Shown: piece by piece, positions 28,942-37,775 of the stretch | Layout of the letters: every line of letters begins with the position of its first letter | How positions within the stretch are numbered: position 1 is the first letter of the stretch | NCBI GenBank assembly: GCA_027490725.1 | Contig: JAIXXN010000008.1 | Location: 17,053 to 81,052, forward strand | DNA length: 64,000 nucleotides | Origin: Oxalobacteraceae bacterium | GTDB taxonomy: Bacteria > Pseudomonadota > Gammaproteobacteria > Burkholderiales > Burkholderiaceae_D | Direction of reading: 5' to 3' | Made by a program: the position numbers and the translations under genes | Notes under the pieces: model-generated | What the model was told of the DNA's origin: nothing | Seen by the model: the letters and a program-made list of their open reading frames with translations, nothing else | Database searches by the model: none

Positions 28942-28956
28942 TGGCACATATTTTGC
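28942..28956 (+). promoter_or_regulatory. Sigma-54 promoter of the TldD/TldE operon
   Basis: TGGCACA, four bases, TTGC matches the -24/-12 consensus with the required GG-N10-GC spacing. It points at the TldD gene; the predicted transcript would start near 28968 and carry a leader of about 175 bases. Confidence 0.8.
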
Positions 28957-29040
28957 CTGTACCGTAGCTTGATCTGGCGCTAATATTGCAGGACCTGCCA
29001 TGGCAGCGGCGGATACTCAGGTGCAGTAGAACGTAGAAAA

Positions 29041-29094
29041 ACGGCGAAGCCCGGGGGAATACTGAGAAATCACTGCCTCCCCGGCTTCAGCCGT
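29041..29094 (+). promoter_or_regulatory. Long imperfect hairpin in the leader of the TldD operon
   Basis: ACGGC-GAAGCC-C-GGGG (29041-29056) pairs with CCCC-GGCTTC-A-GCCGT (29079-29094): 15 pairs with two single-base bulges and a 22-base loop, ending 49 bases before the start codon. No T tract follows, so it is not a standard terminator. Confidence 0.55.
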
Positions 29095-29143
29095 GGCCAC
29101 CAGGCCAGTCATCCCAACCTAGTTGTGACACTCTGGAGATACG

Positions 29144-30781
29144 ATGGAACGACGTGCATTTCTCAATATAAGTAGTCTGGCGCTGGGCACCATGTTGCTG
29201 CCTGCCTTCGGTCGCGCAATTGCGGCGGAAGAATTGCTCAAGCCAGTCGCCCTGCAATTCAAGAAAATGCTGGCCGATACCGCCATGACGGCCGCCACCC
29301 AGGCTGGCGCCTCCTACTGCGATGTGCGCGTAGGCCGCTACCTGAACCAGTTCATCACCACCCGCGATCTGAACGTGGAAAACGTGGTGAATACCGAATC
29401 GGCCGGTGTCGGCGTGCGTGTGATTGCCGGTGGCGCTTACGGTTTTGCCGCCACCAATGACATGACTCCCGACGGCGTGGCAGCGGCAGCGCGGCAGGCC
29501 GTGGCGATTGCCAAGGCCAACGCCAAGCTGCAGACCGAGCCGCTGATTCTGGCGCCGGTAAAAGGTGTGGGTGAAGTGTCGTGGGCCACGCCTATCGTCA
29601 AGGACTGGCGCACAGTGCCCATCAAGGAAAAGGCTGATCTGCTGATCGCCGCCAACAAGGCCGGCATGGAGGGTGGCGCCAACTTCATGCAGTCCTTGCT
29701 GTTCCAGGTGAACCAGCAAAAATACTTCGCCTCCACCGATGGCTCCTACATCGATCAGGATATGCACCGCCTGTGGATGCCGGTGTTTGCCACCGCTGTC
29801 GATCAGAAGACCAATAAATTCCGTTCGCGCCAGGGTCTGTCGGCGCCGGTCGGCATGGGCTACGAATATCTGGACGCGCGTCCCGAGCACAAGATCAAGG
29901 CCGCTGGCGGCGTGACCACGCTGTACACCAAGTCTTACGACCTGATCGAAGATGCCCGCGCGGCCGGCAAACAGGCCAAGGCCAAGCTGACCGCCAAGTC
30001 GGTCGAACCGGGCAAATACGATCTGGTGCTGTCGCCAGAACACCTGTGGCTGACCATCCACGAATCGGTCGGTCACCCGACCGAACTCGATCGCGTACTC
30101 GGTTACGAAGCCAATTACGCCGGTACCAGTTTCGCGACGCTCGATAAATGGCAGACCAAGAAGTTCAAATACGGTTCGGAACAGGTCAACATCGTCGCCG
30201 ATAAAACCACTCCGGGTTCGCTCGGCTACGTCGGCTATGACGATGAAGGCGTCAAGTGCAAGCGCTGGGACATCATCAAGGACGGCATTCTGGTCAACTA
30301 TCAGGCGACCCGCGATCAGGCCCACATCATCGGTGAAAAAGAATCGCATGGCTGTTCGTATGCGGACAACTGGAGCAGTGTGCAGTTCCAGCGCATGCCG
30401 AACGTGTCGCTGCAGGCCGGCAAAAAGCCGCTGACCCCGGACGAGATGGTCAAGGACGTCAAGAAAGGTATCTACATCGTCGGCGACGGTTCCTTCTCGA
30501 TCGACCAGCAGCGCTATAACTTCCAGTTCGGCGGCCAGCTGTACTACGAAATCAAGAACGGCAAGATCGGCGAGATGCTGGAAGACGTGGCTTACCAGTC
30601 GAATACCCAGGAATTCTGGAATGCCTGCGTGGGCATTTGCGATGAGCGCGACTGGCGCATGGGTGGTTCCTTCTTCGACGGTAAGGGGCAGCCTTCGCAG
30701 GTTTCGGTGGTGTCGCATGGCGCAAGTACCACGCGCTTTAACGGCATTAACGTCATTAACACCGCCCGCAAAATCGGCTAA
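29144..30781 (+). CDS. Tat-exported TldD-family metallopeptidase, copy 1
   Basis: A 545-residue TldD/PmbA-family protein. The N-terminus has a twin-arginine signal (ERRAFLN, hydrophobic stretch, AIAAEE), unlike cytoplasmic TldD. The metal-binding HExxxH motif is HESVGH at 306-311 (H306, E307, H311), followed by TELDR. In known systems TldD with TldE forms a heterodimeric zinc protease that trims ribosomally made peptides such as microcin B17, and degrades the CcdA antitoxin. Here the site of action should be periplasmic. The ATG is preceded by GGAGAT. It is the first gene of a ten-gene operon under a sigma-54 promoter and has a full paralogue at 32201. Confidence 0.9.
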   Translation: MERRAFLNISSLALGTMLLPAFGRAIAAEELLKPVALQFKKMLADTAMTAATQAGASYCDVRVGRYLNQFITTRDLNVENVVNTESAGVGVRVIAGGAYGFAATNDMTPDGVAAAARQAVAIAKANAKLQTEPLILAPVKGVGEVSWATPIVKDWRTVPIKEKADLLIAANKAGMEGGANFMQSLLFQVNQQKYFASTDGSYIDQDMHRLWMPVFATAVDQKTNKFRSRQGLSAPVGMGYEYLDARPEHKIKAAGGVTTLYTKSYDLIEDARAAGKQAKAKLTAKSVEPGKYDLVLSPEHLWLTIHESVGHPTELDRVLGYEANYAGTSFATLDKWQTKKFKYGSEQVNIVADKTTPGSLGYVGYDDEGVKCKRWDIIKDGILVNYQATRDQAHIIGEKESHGCSYADNWSSVQFQRMPNVSLQAGKKPLTPDEMVKDVKKGIYIVGDGSFSIDQQRYNFQFGGQLYYEIKNGKIGEMLEDVAYQSNTQEFWNACVGICDERDWRMGGSFFDGKGQPSQVSVVSHGASTTRFNGINVINTARKIG

Positions 30782-30798
30782 GCCCTGGAGATTACGAG

Positions 30799-32136
30799 AT
30801 GAAGAATTTGAACCAAGACGAAGCAAAGCGTATTTGCGACAAAGTGCTGTCCTACTCGACCGGTGACCAGTGCGAAGTGAGTATTAACGGTAGCCGCAAA
30901 GGCAATATCCGTTATGCCCGCAATGCCGTTTCGACCGCAGGTTTGATCGAGGATACCCAGCTGGTGGTGTCGGTGGCCTTCGGTAAGAAGCAGGGCACCG
31001 CGACCATCAACGAGTTCGATGACAAGTCGCTGGAAAAAGCCGTACGCCGCGCCGAAGATCTGGCGCGTCTGGCACCGGAAAATCCGGAGTTCATGCCGAC
31101 CCCGGACAAGCAGGTGTTCCGCGCCAGCGAAACCTTCTTCCAGAAGACTGCCGATATTGACCCGGAATTCCGTGCTCAGGTAGCGGCCTACAGTATCGAG
31201 AACAGCAAGAAGAACAAGCTGGTTGCAGCGGGCTTCTTCAGCGATAGCGCTTCCTTCAGCGCTTCTGCCAACTCGAAAGGTGTGTTCGGCTTCCAGCGTG
31301 ATACGGGACTGGACTTTACCGTGACGGTGCGTACCGAAGACGGACGCGGTTCCGGCTGGGCCAAGCGCAGCGTCGGTGACGTGAACAAGTTCGACGCGCG
31401 CGAAGCGTCCAATGTGGCGATTGAAAAAGCACTACGTTCGGTCGAAGCCAAAGCGCTGGAACCGGGCCGCTACACGGTGATTCTGGAACCTGCTGCCACC
31501 TCCGATTTGCTAGCCTTTATGTTCAATGGTTTCGATGCACGACAGGCCGACGAAGGACGCAGCTTCCTGTCGAAAAAAGGCGGCGGCAATCGTCTGGGCG
31601 AAAAACTGTTCGACGAGCAGGTCAACGTCTGGGCCGACCCTTGGGACAAGGATGTTGCGGTACTGCCGTGGGATGCGCGCAGCCTGCTGGCGCGCGAGCG
31701 TCAGGACATCATCAAGGGCGGCAAAGTATCCAGCCTTGATTACTCGGCCTTCTGGGCCAAGAAGCAGGGCATGCGTGCAGTTGGCTCGCCCGGTAACATC
31801 ATCATGGGCGGTACCAACAAGTCGACCGAAGAGCTGATCGCGAATACCAAGAAGGGCGTGCTGGTCACCCGTACCTGGTATATCCGCATGGTCGATCCGC
31901 AATCGGTGCTGCTCACCGGTCTGACCCGCGATGGCACCTTCTACATCGAGAACGGCAAGATCAAGCATCCGATCAAGAATTTCCGCTTCAATGAAAGCCC
32001 GGTCTCGATGCTTAACAACATCGAAGAACTGGGGCGTCCGGAGATTCTGTCGGGCGACGAGTCGCAGTTCCAGTTGCTGATTCCGGCCATGCGGGTACGC
32101 GACTTCAACTTTACTTCGCTGTCGGACGCAGTCTAA
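30799..32136 (+). CDS. TldE/PmbA-family partner protein, copy 1
   Basis: A 445-residue protein of the TldD/PmbA family without the HExxxH motif, as expected for the TldE subunit that pairs with a catalytic TldD. Conserved features include IRYARNAVSTAG near 33-44, RTEDGRGSGWA and the C-terminal HPIKNFRFNESPVSMLNNIE stretch. It lacks any signal sequence although its partner has a Tat signal, so it would stay in the cytoplasm unless co-exported with TldD. GGAG precedes the ATG, 17 bases after the TldD stop. Confidence 0.9.
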   Translation: MKNLNQDEAKRICDKVLSYSTGDQCEVSINGSRKGNIRYARNAVSTAGLIEDTQLVVSVAFGKKQGTATINEFDDKSLEKAVRRAEDLARLAPENPEFMPTPDKQVFRASETFFQKTADIDPEFRAQVAAYSIENSKKNKLVAAGFFSDSASFSASANSKGVFGFQRDTGLDFTVTVRTEDGRGSGWAKRSVGDVNKFDAREASNVAIEKALRSVEAKALEPGRYTVILEPAATSDLLAFMFNGFDARQADEGRSFLSKKGGGNRLGEKLFDEQVNVWADPWDKDVAVLPWDARSLLARERQDIIKGGKVSSLDYSAFWAKKQGMRAVGSPGNIIMGGTNKSTEELIANTKKGVLVTRTWYIRMVDPQSVLLTGLTRDGTFYIENGKIKHPIKNFRFNESPVSMLNNIEELGRPEILSGDESQFQLLIPAMRVRDFNFTSLSDAV

Positions 32137-32155
32137 ATAGCAGATAGGTAGCAAT

Positions 32156-32177
32156 GGGCCGGAAGCGATTCCGGCCC
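32156..32177 (+). promoter_or_regulatory. Hairpin between the two TldD/TldE pairs
   Basis: A perfect 9-bp stem, GGGCCGGAA with TTCCGGCCC, closes a GCGA tetraloop. The following sequence (TGTTCTCATTT) is only partly T-rich, so it may be an attenuator or an mRNA-stabilising element in the only sizeable gap (64 bases) of the operon. Confidence 0.6.
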
Positions 32178-32200
32178 TGTTCTCATTTCAGGGAGTTATT

Positions 32201-33838
32201 GTGGAACGACGTTCATTTCTCAAAATTGGCGCAGCCGCTGGCGGCAGCCTGCTGATTCCGGTGTTTGGCAATGCGATTGCCGCCGAAGAACTGCTTAACC
32301 CGATGGCGGTGCAGTTCAAGAAGGCGCTGGCCGATGCGGCGATGGGCGCCGCTACGCAGGCCGGTGCCAGTTATTGCGATGTGCGTATCGGCCGCTACCT
32401 GAACCAGTTTCTCACCACCCGCGATCTGAACGTGGAAAACATCGTCAACACCGAGTCTTCCGGCGTCGGGGTGCGGGTAATCGCCAATGGCGCTTACGGC
32501 TTCTGTTCGACCAATGTGATGACGCCAGATTCGGTGGTGGCGGCAGCGCGTCAGGCAGTAGCGATTGCGCGTGCCAACGCCAAGCTGCAAACCGAGCCGG
32601 TGGTGCTGGCGCCCGTCAAAGGTGTCGGTGAAGTGGCCTGGGCCACGCCGTGCAAGAAGGACTGGCGGCTGGTGCCGATCAAGGAAAAAGCCGAGATGCT
32701 GATCGCGGCCAATAAGGCCGGTCTGGAGGCTGGTGCCAGCTTCATGGCCGCCAACCTTTTCCAGGTCAACCAGCAGAAGTATTTTGCGTCCACCGACGGC
32801 TCCTACATCGATCAGGACATCCATCGTCTGTGGTCGCCGCTGACCGCGACCGCGGTCGACAAAGCCACGAATCGCTTCCGTACCCGCGACGGTCTGTCGT
32901 CGCCAGCCAGCATGGGCTACGAATTCTTTGACGCCAAGGCCGCCAACAAGGTCGCCGCTGCCGGTGGCGTTACTACGCTGTACAAAGGTGCTTACGATCT
33001 GATCGAAGATGCCCGCGCTGCCGGTCGTCAGGCGCGCGAAAAGCTCACCGCAAAATCGGTTGAACCGGGCAAGTACGATCTGGTGCTGTCTCCGGAACAC
33101 CTGTTCCTGACCATCCACGAATCGGTTGGCCATGCCACCGAACTCGATCGCGTGCTGGGCTATGAAGCCAACTATGCCGGCACCAGCTTTGCCACGCTGG
33201 ATAAATGGCGCTCGAAAAACTTCAAATATGGTTCGGATCTGGTCAACATCGTCGCCGACAAAACCACTCCCGGCTCGCTCGGCTGCGTGGCCTACGATGA
33301 TGAAGGCGTTCCGGCCAAACGCTGGGATCTGATCCGCAACGGGATTCTGGTCAACTATCAGGCGACCCGCGATCAGGCTGCCATCATTGGCGAAAAAGAA
33401 TCGCACGGCTGCTCGTATGCCGACAGCTGGAGCAGCGTGCAGTTCCAGCGCATGCCGAATGTGTCGCTGGAGGCGGGCAAGAAGCCGCTCACGCCGGACG
33501 AGATGGTCAAGGACGTCAAGAAGGGCATCTATATTCTGGGTCGCGGTTCCTACTCGATCGATCAGCAGCGCTATAACTTCCAGTTTGGCGGCCAGCTGTA
33601 TTTCGAAATCAAGAACGGCAAGATCACCAATCCGCTGGAAGATGTGGCCTATCAGTCGAATACGCAGGAGTTCTGGAATGCCTGCTCGGCACTGTGCGAC
33701 GAGCGTGACTGGCGCATGGGCGGTTCCTTCTTCGATGGCAAGGGCCAGCCTAGTCAGGTGAGCGCCGTGTCGCATGGTTCGCCGACCACGCGCTTCAACG
33801 GTATCAATGTAATCAACACTGCCCGCAAGATCGGATAA
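32201..33838 (+). CDS. Tat-exported TldD-family metallopeptidase, copy 2
   Basis: A 545-residue paralogue of the TldD at 29144, the same length and alignable end to end. Its Tat signal is the better one (ERRSFLK, then a hydrophobic stretch and AIAAEE). The HExxxH motif is HESVGH at 306-311, followed by ATELDR. The start codon is GTG 32201 with GGGAG 6-7 bases upstream. Differences from copy 1 lie mostly in the middle third (about 160-260), which could mean a different peptide substrate; that is inference. It is 3 bases from its TldE partner. Confidence 0.9.
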   Translation: MERRSFLKIGAAAGGSLLIPVFGNAIAAEELLNPMAVQFKKALADAAMGAATQAGASYCDVRIGRYLNQFLTTRDLNVENIVNTESSGVGVRVIANGAYGFCSTNVMTPDSVVAAARQAVAIARANAKLQTEPVVLAPVKGVGEVAWATPCKKDWRLVPIKEKAEMLIAANKAGLEAGASFMAANLFQVNQQKYFASTDGSYIDQDIHRLWSPLTATAVDKATNRFRTRDGLSSPASMGYEFFDAKAANKVAAAGGVTTLYKGAYDLIEDARAAGRQAREKLTAKSVEPGKYDLVLSPEHLFLTIHESVGHATELDRVLGYEANYAGTSFATLDKWRSKNFKYGSDLVNIVADKTTPGSLGCVAYDDEGVPAKRWDLIRNGILVNYQATRDQAAIIGEKESHGCSYADSWSSVQFQRMPNVSLEAGKKPLTPDEMVKDVKKGIYILGRGSYSIDQQRYNFQFGGQLYFEIKNGKITNPLEDVAYQSNTQEFWNACSALCDERDWRMGGSFFDGKGQPSQVSAVSHGSPTTRFNGINVINTARKIG

Positions 33839-33841
33839 GCG

Positions 33842-35179
33842 ATGAAACTGCTCACTCAGGAAGAAGCAAAGCGCATTTGTGACAAGGTGATGGTCTATTC
33901 GCATGCCGATGAATGCCGCGTGCAGATTAGCGGTAGCCGCAATGGCAATATCCGATACGCCCGTAATAGCGTGTCGACGGCCGGGCTGGTGGAAAACACC
34001 CAGCTCACCGTCAGCGTCGCATTTGGTAAGCGTCAGGGCACGGCTTCGCTCAACGAGTTCGATGACAAGTCGCTGGAAAAAGCGGTGCGCCGCGCCGAAG
34101 ATGTGGCGCGACTGGCACCGGAAAATCCCGAGTTCCAGCCGGCCATCAAGCAGCAGGAGTACCGTCCTTCGGCCACCTTCAGTGGCGCTACTGCCGCCAT
34201 CGATCCGGACTATCGCGCCGAAGTGGCGGCGACCAGTATTAACGCCTGCCGCAAGCAGGGACTGGTGGCAGCGGGCTTCTTCAGCGACACCACCGGCTTT
34301 GAAACGGTTGCCAATTCGAACGGCGTGTTCGGTCACCAGACTCTGAGTAATCTGGGCTTTACTGTGACCACCCGTACCGAAGACGGGCGCGGCTCCGGCT
34401 GGGCGACCCGCTCCGCCAACGATGCACGCCTGTTCAATGCGCGCGAAGCGTCCGACATCGCGATCGAGAAAGCGCTGCGCTCGGTGGAAGCGAAGGCGCT
34501 GGAACCGGGGCGCTACACGGTGATTCTGGAGCCGGCCGCCACCTCGGAAATTATCGGTCGTATGTTCGGCGCTTTCGATGCGCGGCAGGCCGACGAGGGG
34601 CGCAGCTTCCTGTCGAAAAAAGGCGGTGGCAACCGGCTCGGCGAAAAGCTGTTCGATGAACAGGTTAACGTCTGGGCCGATCCGTGGAATAGCGACGTGC
34701 CGGTGCTGCCATGGGATAGTGCCTCGATGCTGGCGCGCCAGCGCAGCGATGTGATCAAGGGCGGCAAGATCGAGTCGCTCGACTACACCCGTTACTGGGC
34801 CGAGAAGCAGGGCCAGCGCGCCTTCGGCCGGCACGGCAATATGATTATGGCCGGTGGCGGAAAATCCACCGAGGAGCTGATCGCCAGCACCAAGAAGGGC
34901 GTGCTGGTAACGCGCACCTGGTATATCCGCATGGTCGATCCGCAATCGCTGCTGCTGACGGGCCTCACGCGCGACGGCACTTTCTACATCGAGAACGGCA
35001 AGATCAAGCATCCGATCAAGAACTTCCGCTTCAACGAGAGCCCGGTGTCGATGCTGAACAATATCGAGGAACTCGGTAAGCCGGTGGTGATCGGTGGCGA
35101 TGAAGTGCGCTTCCAGATGCTGATTCCGCCGATGAAGGTGCGTGACTTTAACTTCACCTCGCTGTCGGATGCGGTGTAA
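33842..35179 (+). CDS. TldE/PmbA-family partner protein, copy 2
   Basis: A 445-residue paralogue of the TldE at 30799, with identical length and the same C-terminal block. It too lacks HExxxH and any signal sequence. The ribosome-binding site is weak and the gap to the upstream stop is only 3 bases, so it is probably translationally coupled to TldD copy 2. Confidence 0.9.
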   Translation: MKLLTQEEAKRICDKVMVYSHADECRVQISGSRNGNIRYARNSVSTAGLVENTQLTVSVAFGKRQGTASLNEFDDKSLEKAVRRAEDVARLAPENPEFQPAIKQQEYRPSATFSGATAAIDPDYRAEVAATSINACRKQGLVAAGFFSDTTGFETVANSNGVFGHQTLSNLGFTVTTRTEDGRGSGWATRSANDARLFNAREASDIAIEKALRSVEAKALEPGRYTVILEPAATSEIIGRMFGAFDARQADEGRSFLSKKGGGNRLGEKLFDEQVNVWADPWNSDVPVLPWDSASMLARQRSDVIKGGKIESLDYTRYWAEKQGQRAFGRHGNMIMAGGGKSTEELIASTKKGVLVTRTWYIRMVDPQSLLLTGLTRDGTFYIENGKIKHPIKNFRFNESPVSMLNNIEELGKPVVIGGDEVRFQMLIPPMKVRDFNFTSLSDAV

Positions 35180-35197
35180 GGCAGATCGGAACCCAGC

Positions 35198-35818
35198 GTG
35201 GCCAGTTACGACTTTTATTTCACCCGTCTGACGTACGAATCGGGTGACTGGGATGTGGACATCCGCATGCCGAGCAATGTGCTCAACTCGCTGGTCGAAT
35301 ACACGACCTTGCGGGTGGATCCCGTTGAACGCATCGTCGCGCTGTCAGATCCGAAAATGCTGGAAGCACCGTTCTGCTATTTCGCCGGTCACAAGCTGGT
35401 GCAGTTCACGCCGGCTGAGCGGCGCAATCTCGAACGCTATATCCGTGGTGGCGGTTTTCTGTTTGTGGACGACTGCAACCACGATATCGATGGCCTGTTC
35501 GCCAAGTCGTTCGAGGCCGAGATAGGTCGCATCTTCGGTGCGAAAGCGCTGCACAAGATCCCGAATACGCATCCGCTGTATTCGAGCTTCTTCCATTTCG
35601 ACGGGCCACCCAATACCAGTGTGGAACTGAATGGCTGGGGCGACGATCTGGTGCACGACTATCTGAAGGCGCTGGAGTTCGGCGGCCGTGTGCGGCTGTT
35701 GTACAGCAATAAGGATTACGGTTGCGAGTGGGATTACGACTTTCGCAACAAGCGCTGGCTGGTGGTCGATAACACCCGCTTTGCGGTCAACATTATTCAA
35801 TACGCGTTGGGAGCTTGA
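35198..35818 (+). CDS. DUF4159-domain protein
   Basis: A 206-residue protein matching the DUF4159 pattern: YIRGGGFLFVDDCNHD, FEAEIGRIF, then IPNTHPLYSSFFHF and YGCEWDYD. The fold is related to the class I glutamine amidotransferase-like (ThuA-type) domains. In other bacteria DUF4159 is often fused to a BatA-type membrane region in MoxR loci; here it is a separate soluble protein with no signal peptide. The start is GTG 35198, 18 bases after TldE. Its biochemical role is unknown. Confidence 0.8.
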   Translation: MASYDFYFTRLTYESGDWDVDIRMPSNVLNSLVEYTTLRVDPVERIVALSDPKMLEAPFCYFAGHKLVQFTPAERRNLERYIRGGGFLFVDDCNHDIDGLFAKSFEAEIGRIFGAKALHKIPNTHPLYSSFFHFDGPPNTSVELNGWGDDLVHDYLKALEFGGRVRLLYSNKDYGCEWDYDFRNKRWLVVDNTRFAVNIIQYALGA

Positions 35819-35820
35819 AC

Positions 35821-36837
35821 TTGTCTACATTGATGCCGGCAGAAGGTGCCATCGCCTGGAGCGAAAACGAAATTGCTGCACTGGGTGCCAAAGTGACGGC
35901 GCTCAAGATGAGTATGGCGCGCGTGATCATTGGTCAGGAAAACGTGATCGATTCGCTGATCATCTGCCTGCTCGCGGGCGGCCATGCGCTGGTCGAGGGC
36001 GTGCCGGGGCTGGGCAAAACGCTGCTGGTCAAATCGCTGTCGCAAGCGACCGATATGGACTTCCACCGGGTGCAGTTCACCCCCGATCTAATGCCCTCCG
36101 ATATCGTTGGTACCGAGATTCTGGAAGAGGATCACGCTACCGGCAAACGCGAGTTCCGCTTCCAGCAAGGGCCGGTGTTCACGCAGGTATTGCTGGCCGA
36201 CGAAATCAACCGCGCGCCACCCAAGACCCAGTCGGCCTTGCTGGAAGCGATGCAGGAACGCTGCGTAACGTTTGCCGGTCGCACCCACCGTCTGCCGAAG
36301 CCGTTCTTTGTGCTGGCCACCCAGAATCCGATCGAGCAGGCCGGCACCTATCCGCTGCCGGAAGCGCAGCTGGACCGCTTCCTGCTGCGCATCGATGTCG
36401 AGTATCCGAGCGAAGCGGAAGAAATCGCCATGGTCTCGGCCACCACCCACAGCGGTTTGCGCGATGCCGAACCGGTGATGGATGTGGCGACCCTGCTGCG
36501 CCTGCAGCAGCTGGTGCGCGATATCGAAATCGGTGATCACCTGCTGAGCTATGCGACGCGGCTGGTGCGGGCTACCCGTCCGGCACTGAGCAGCGTGCCC
36601 GCCGTGCAGAAGCATGTCGGCTGGGGGGCTGGCCCGCGTGCCGGTCAGGCGCTGGTGCTGGCGGCCAAGGCGCGTGCGCTGATGCATCAGCGGCTGGTGG
36701 TGACGCGTGAGGATATCGCTGCGATGCTGTTGCCAGTGCTGGCGCACCGCGTGCTGCGCAACTTCGAAGCGGAGGCCGACGGGGTGGCGATTGCCGACAT
36801 TCTGCTGGCGCTGCGCGAGCATATCCGTCCTGATTGA
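35821..36837 (+). CDS. MoxR-family AAA+ ATPase
   Basis: A 338-residue AAA+ ATPase: Walker A GVPGLGKT, Walker B LLADEINR, sensor 1 ATQNPIEQAGTY, and the C-terminal lid with VLAAKARALM. MoxR ATPases act as chaperones for VWA-domain or envelope proteins and are nearly always next to a DUF58 gene, as here. TTG 35821 is chosen because GGGAG lies 8 bases upstream; TTG 35815 overlaps the previous stop and ATG 35833 is another option. Confidence 0.92.
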   Translation: MSTLMPAEGAIAWSENEIAALGAKVTALKMSMARVIIGQENVIDSLIICLLAGGHALVEGVPGLGKTLLVKSLSQATDMDFHRVQFTPDLMPSDIVGTEILEEDHATGKREFRFQQGPVFTQVLLADEINRAPPKTQSALLEAMQERCVTFAGRTHRLPKPFFVLATQNPIEQAGTYPLPEAQLDRFLLRIDVEYPSEAEEIAMVSATTHSGLRDAEPVMDVATLLRLQQLVRDIEIGDHLLSYATRLVRATRPALSSVPAVQKHVGWGAGPRAGQALVLAAKARALMHQRLVVTREDIAAMLLPVLAHRVLRNFEAEADGVAIADILLALREHIRPD

Positions 36838-36842
36838 GGTCT

Positions 36843-37775
36843 ATGCAAGCTGCCAGCAAGATGAGCTCCCCCGTCGCGTCTAGCATGGCGCCAAGCACGG
36901 CGATGATGGCGCATACCCGCGATCTGGATCTGGTGATCCGGCACGTGCTGGCCGGTCTCGGACATGGCTTGCACGCGGGGCGCGAGCGCGGTGCGGGCGT
37001 CGAGTTCTCCGAGTACCGCGCGTATGCGCCGGGAGACGAGTGGCGCCGCGTTGACTGGAAATTGCTGGCGCGTGCAGACCGCTATTTCATCCGCGAAGCC
37101 GAGCGTGACAGCCATGTCGCCGTCTGGCTCTGGCTGGACGCAAGCGCCTCGATGGCCGAGCCGAGTCGTGAGATCAACGGCATCGATAAGCTCTGGTTTG
37201 CCCGTACCCTGCTGGCCTGTGTGGCGGCCATCGCCCAGCGACAGGGGGATGCGTTTGGTCTGGTGGTGTGCGGTGGCGGCAAGGTGGAATTTACGCCGGC
37301 CGCGCGCGGCCCGCGCCAGTTGCAGCGTGTGCTGGCACAACTGAACAAGGCGCAAGCTGGTGGCGCGCTGCCCGCTAGTGAAGTATTGAAGGCGCATCTG
37401 CATTTTGCCCGCAGTCCCGCGGTGATGTTTGTCGCCAGCGATTTTCTGGAATGGCCGTCACCACTGAGCGAGGCCCTGCTGCGCCTGCGCCGCCTGCGTC
37501 ACGATGTGCGTTTGCTGACGCTACGCACGCAGGCCGAAGTCGATGCCAGTTTCCGCAATGGCTCGGCGTATCGCGATCCCGAGCAGAGCGCAGGGCTGCA
37601 CCGCATGAGCAATGCCGACCGCGCCGCCTACCTCGAACAAAGCCGTGCCCATTTTGCGCAGGTCGCACTGAGCTGCCGGCAGAACGACATCGTGCATTGC
37701 GCGGCGCGTATCGAACAGCCACTGGTGGAAGTGTTGCGTGGCTGGTTGCGGGCTGCCGGAGCAAGGGCGAAATGA
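36843..37775 (+). CDS. DUF58-domain protein
   Basis: A 310-residue protein with the DUF58 hallmark YAPGDEWRRVDWKLLAR (about residues 59-75) followed by a VWA-like region starting VWLWLDASASM, which resembles a MIDAS DxSxS motif. It lacks the N-terminal membrane segments of many DUF58 proteins, so it is probably soluble and acts with MoxR. ATG 36843 has GAGG upstream. The last 4 bases overlap the next start. Confidence 0.88.
   Translation: MQAASKMSSPVASSMAPSTAMMAHTRDLDLVIRHVLAGLGHGLHAGRERGAGVEFSEYRAYAPGDEWRRVDWKLLARADRYFIREAERDSHVAVWLWLDASASMAEPSREINGIDKLWFARTLLACVAAIAQRQGDAFGLVVCGGGKVEFTPAARGPRQLQRVLAQLNKAQAGGALPASEVLKAHLHFARSPAVMFVASDFLEWPSPLSEALLRLRRLRHDVRLLTLRTQAEVDASFRNGSAYRDPEQSAGLHRMSNADRAAYLEQSRAHFAQVALSCRQNDIVHCAARIEQPLVEVLRGWLRAAGARAK

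Noticed and set aside
32213..35011. A 932-codon open frame antisense to the second TldD/TldE pair, and a similar 579-codon frame at 29087-30826
   Set aside because: Both mirror highly conserved coding sequence on the + strand, have no recognisable motifs, and lack ribosome-binding sites.
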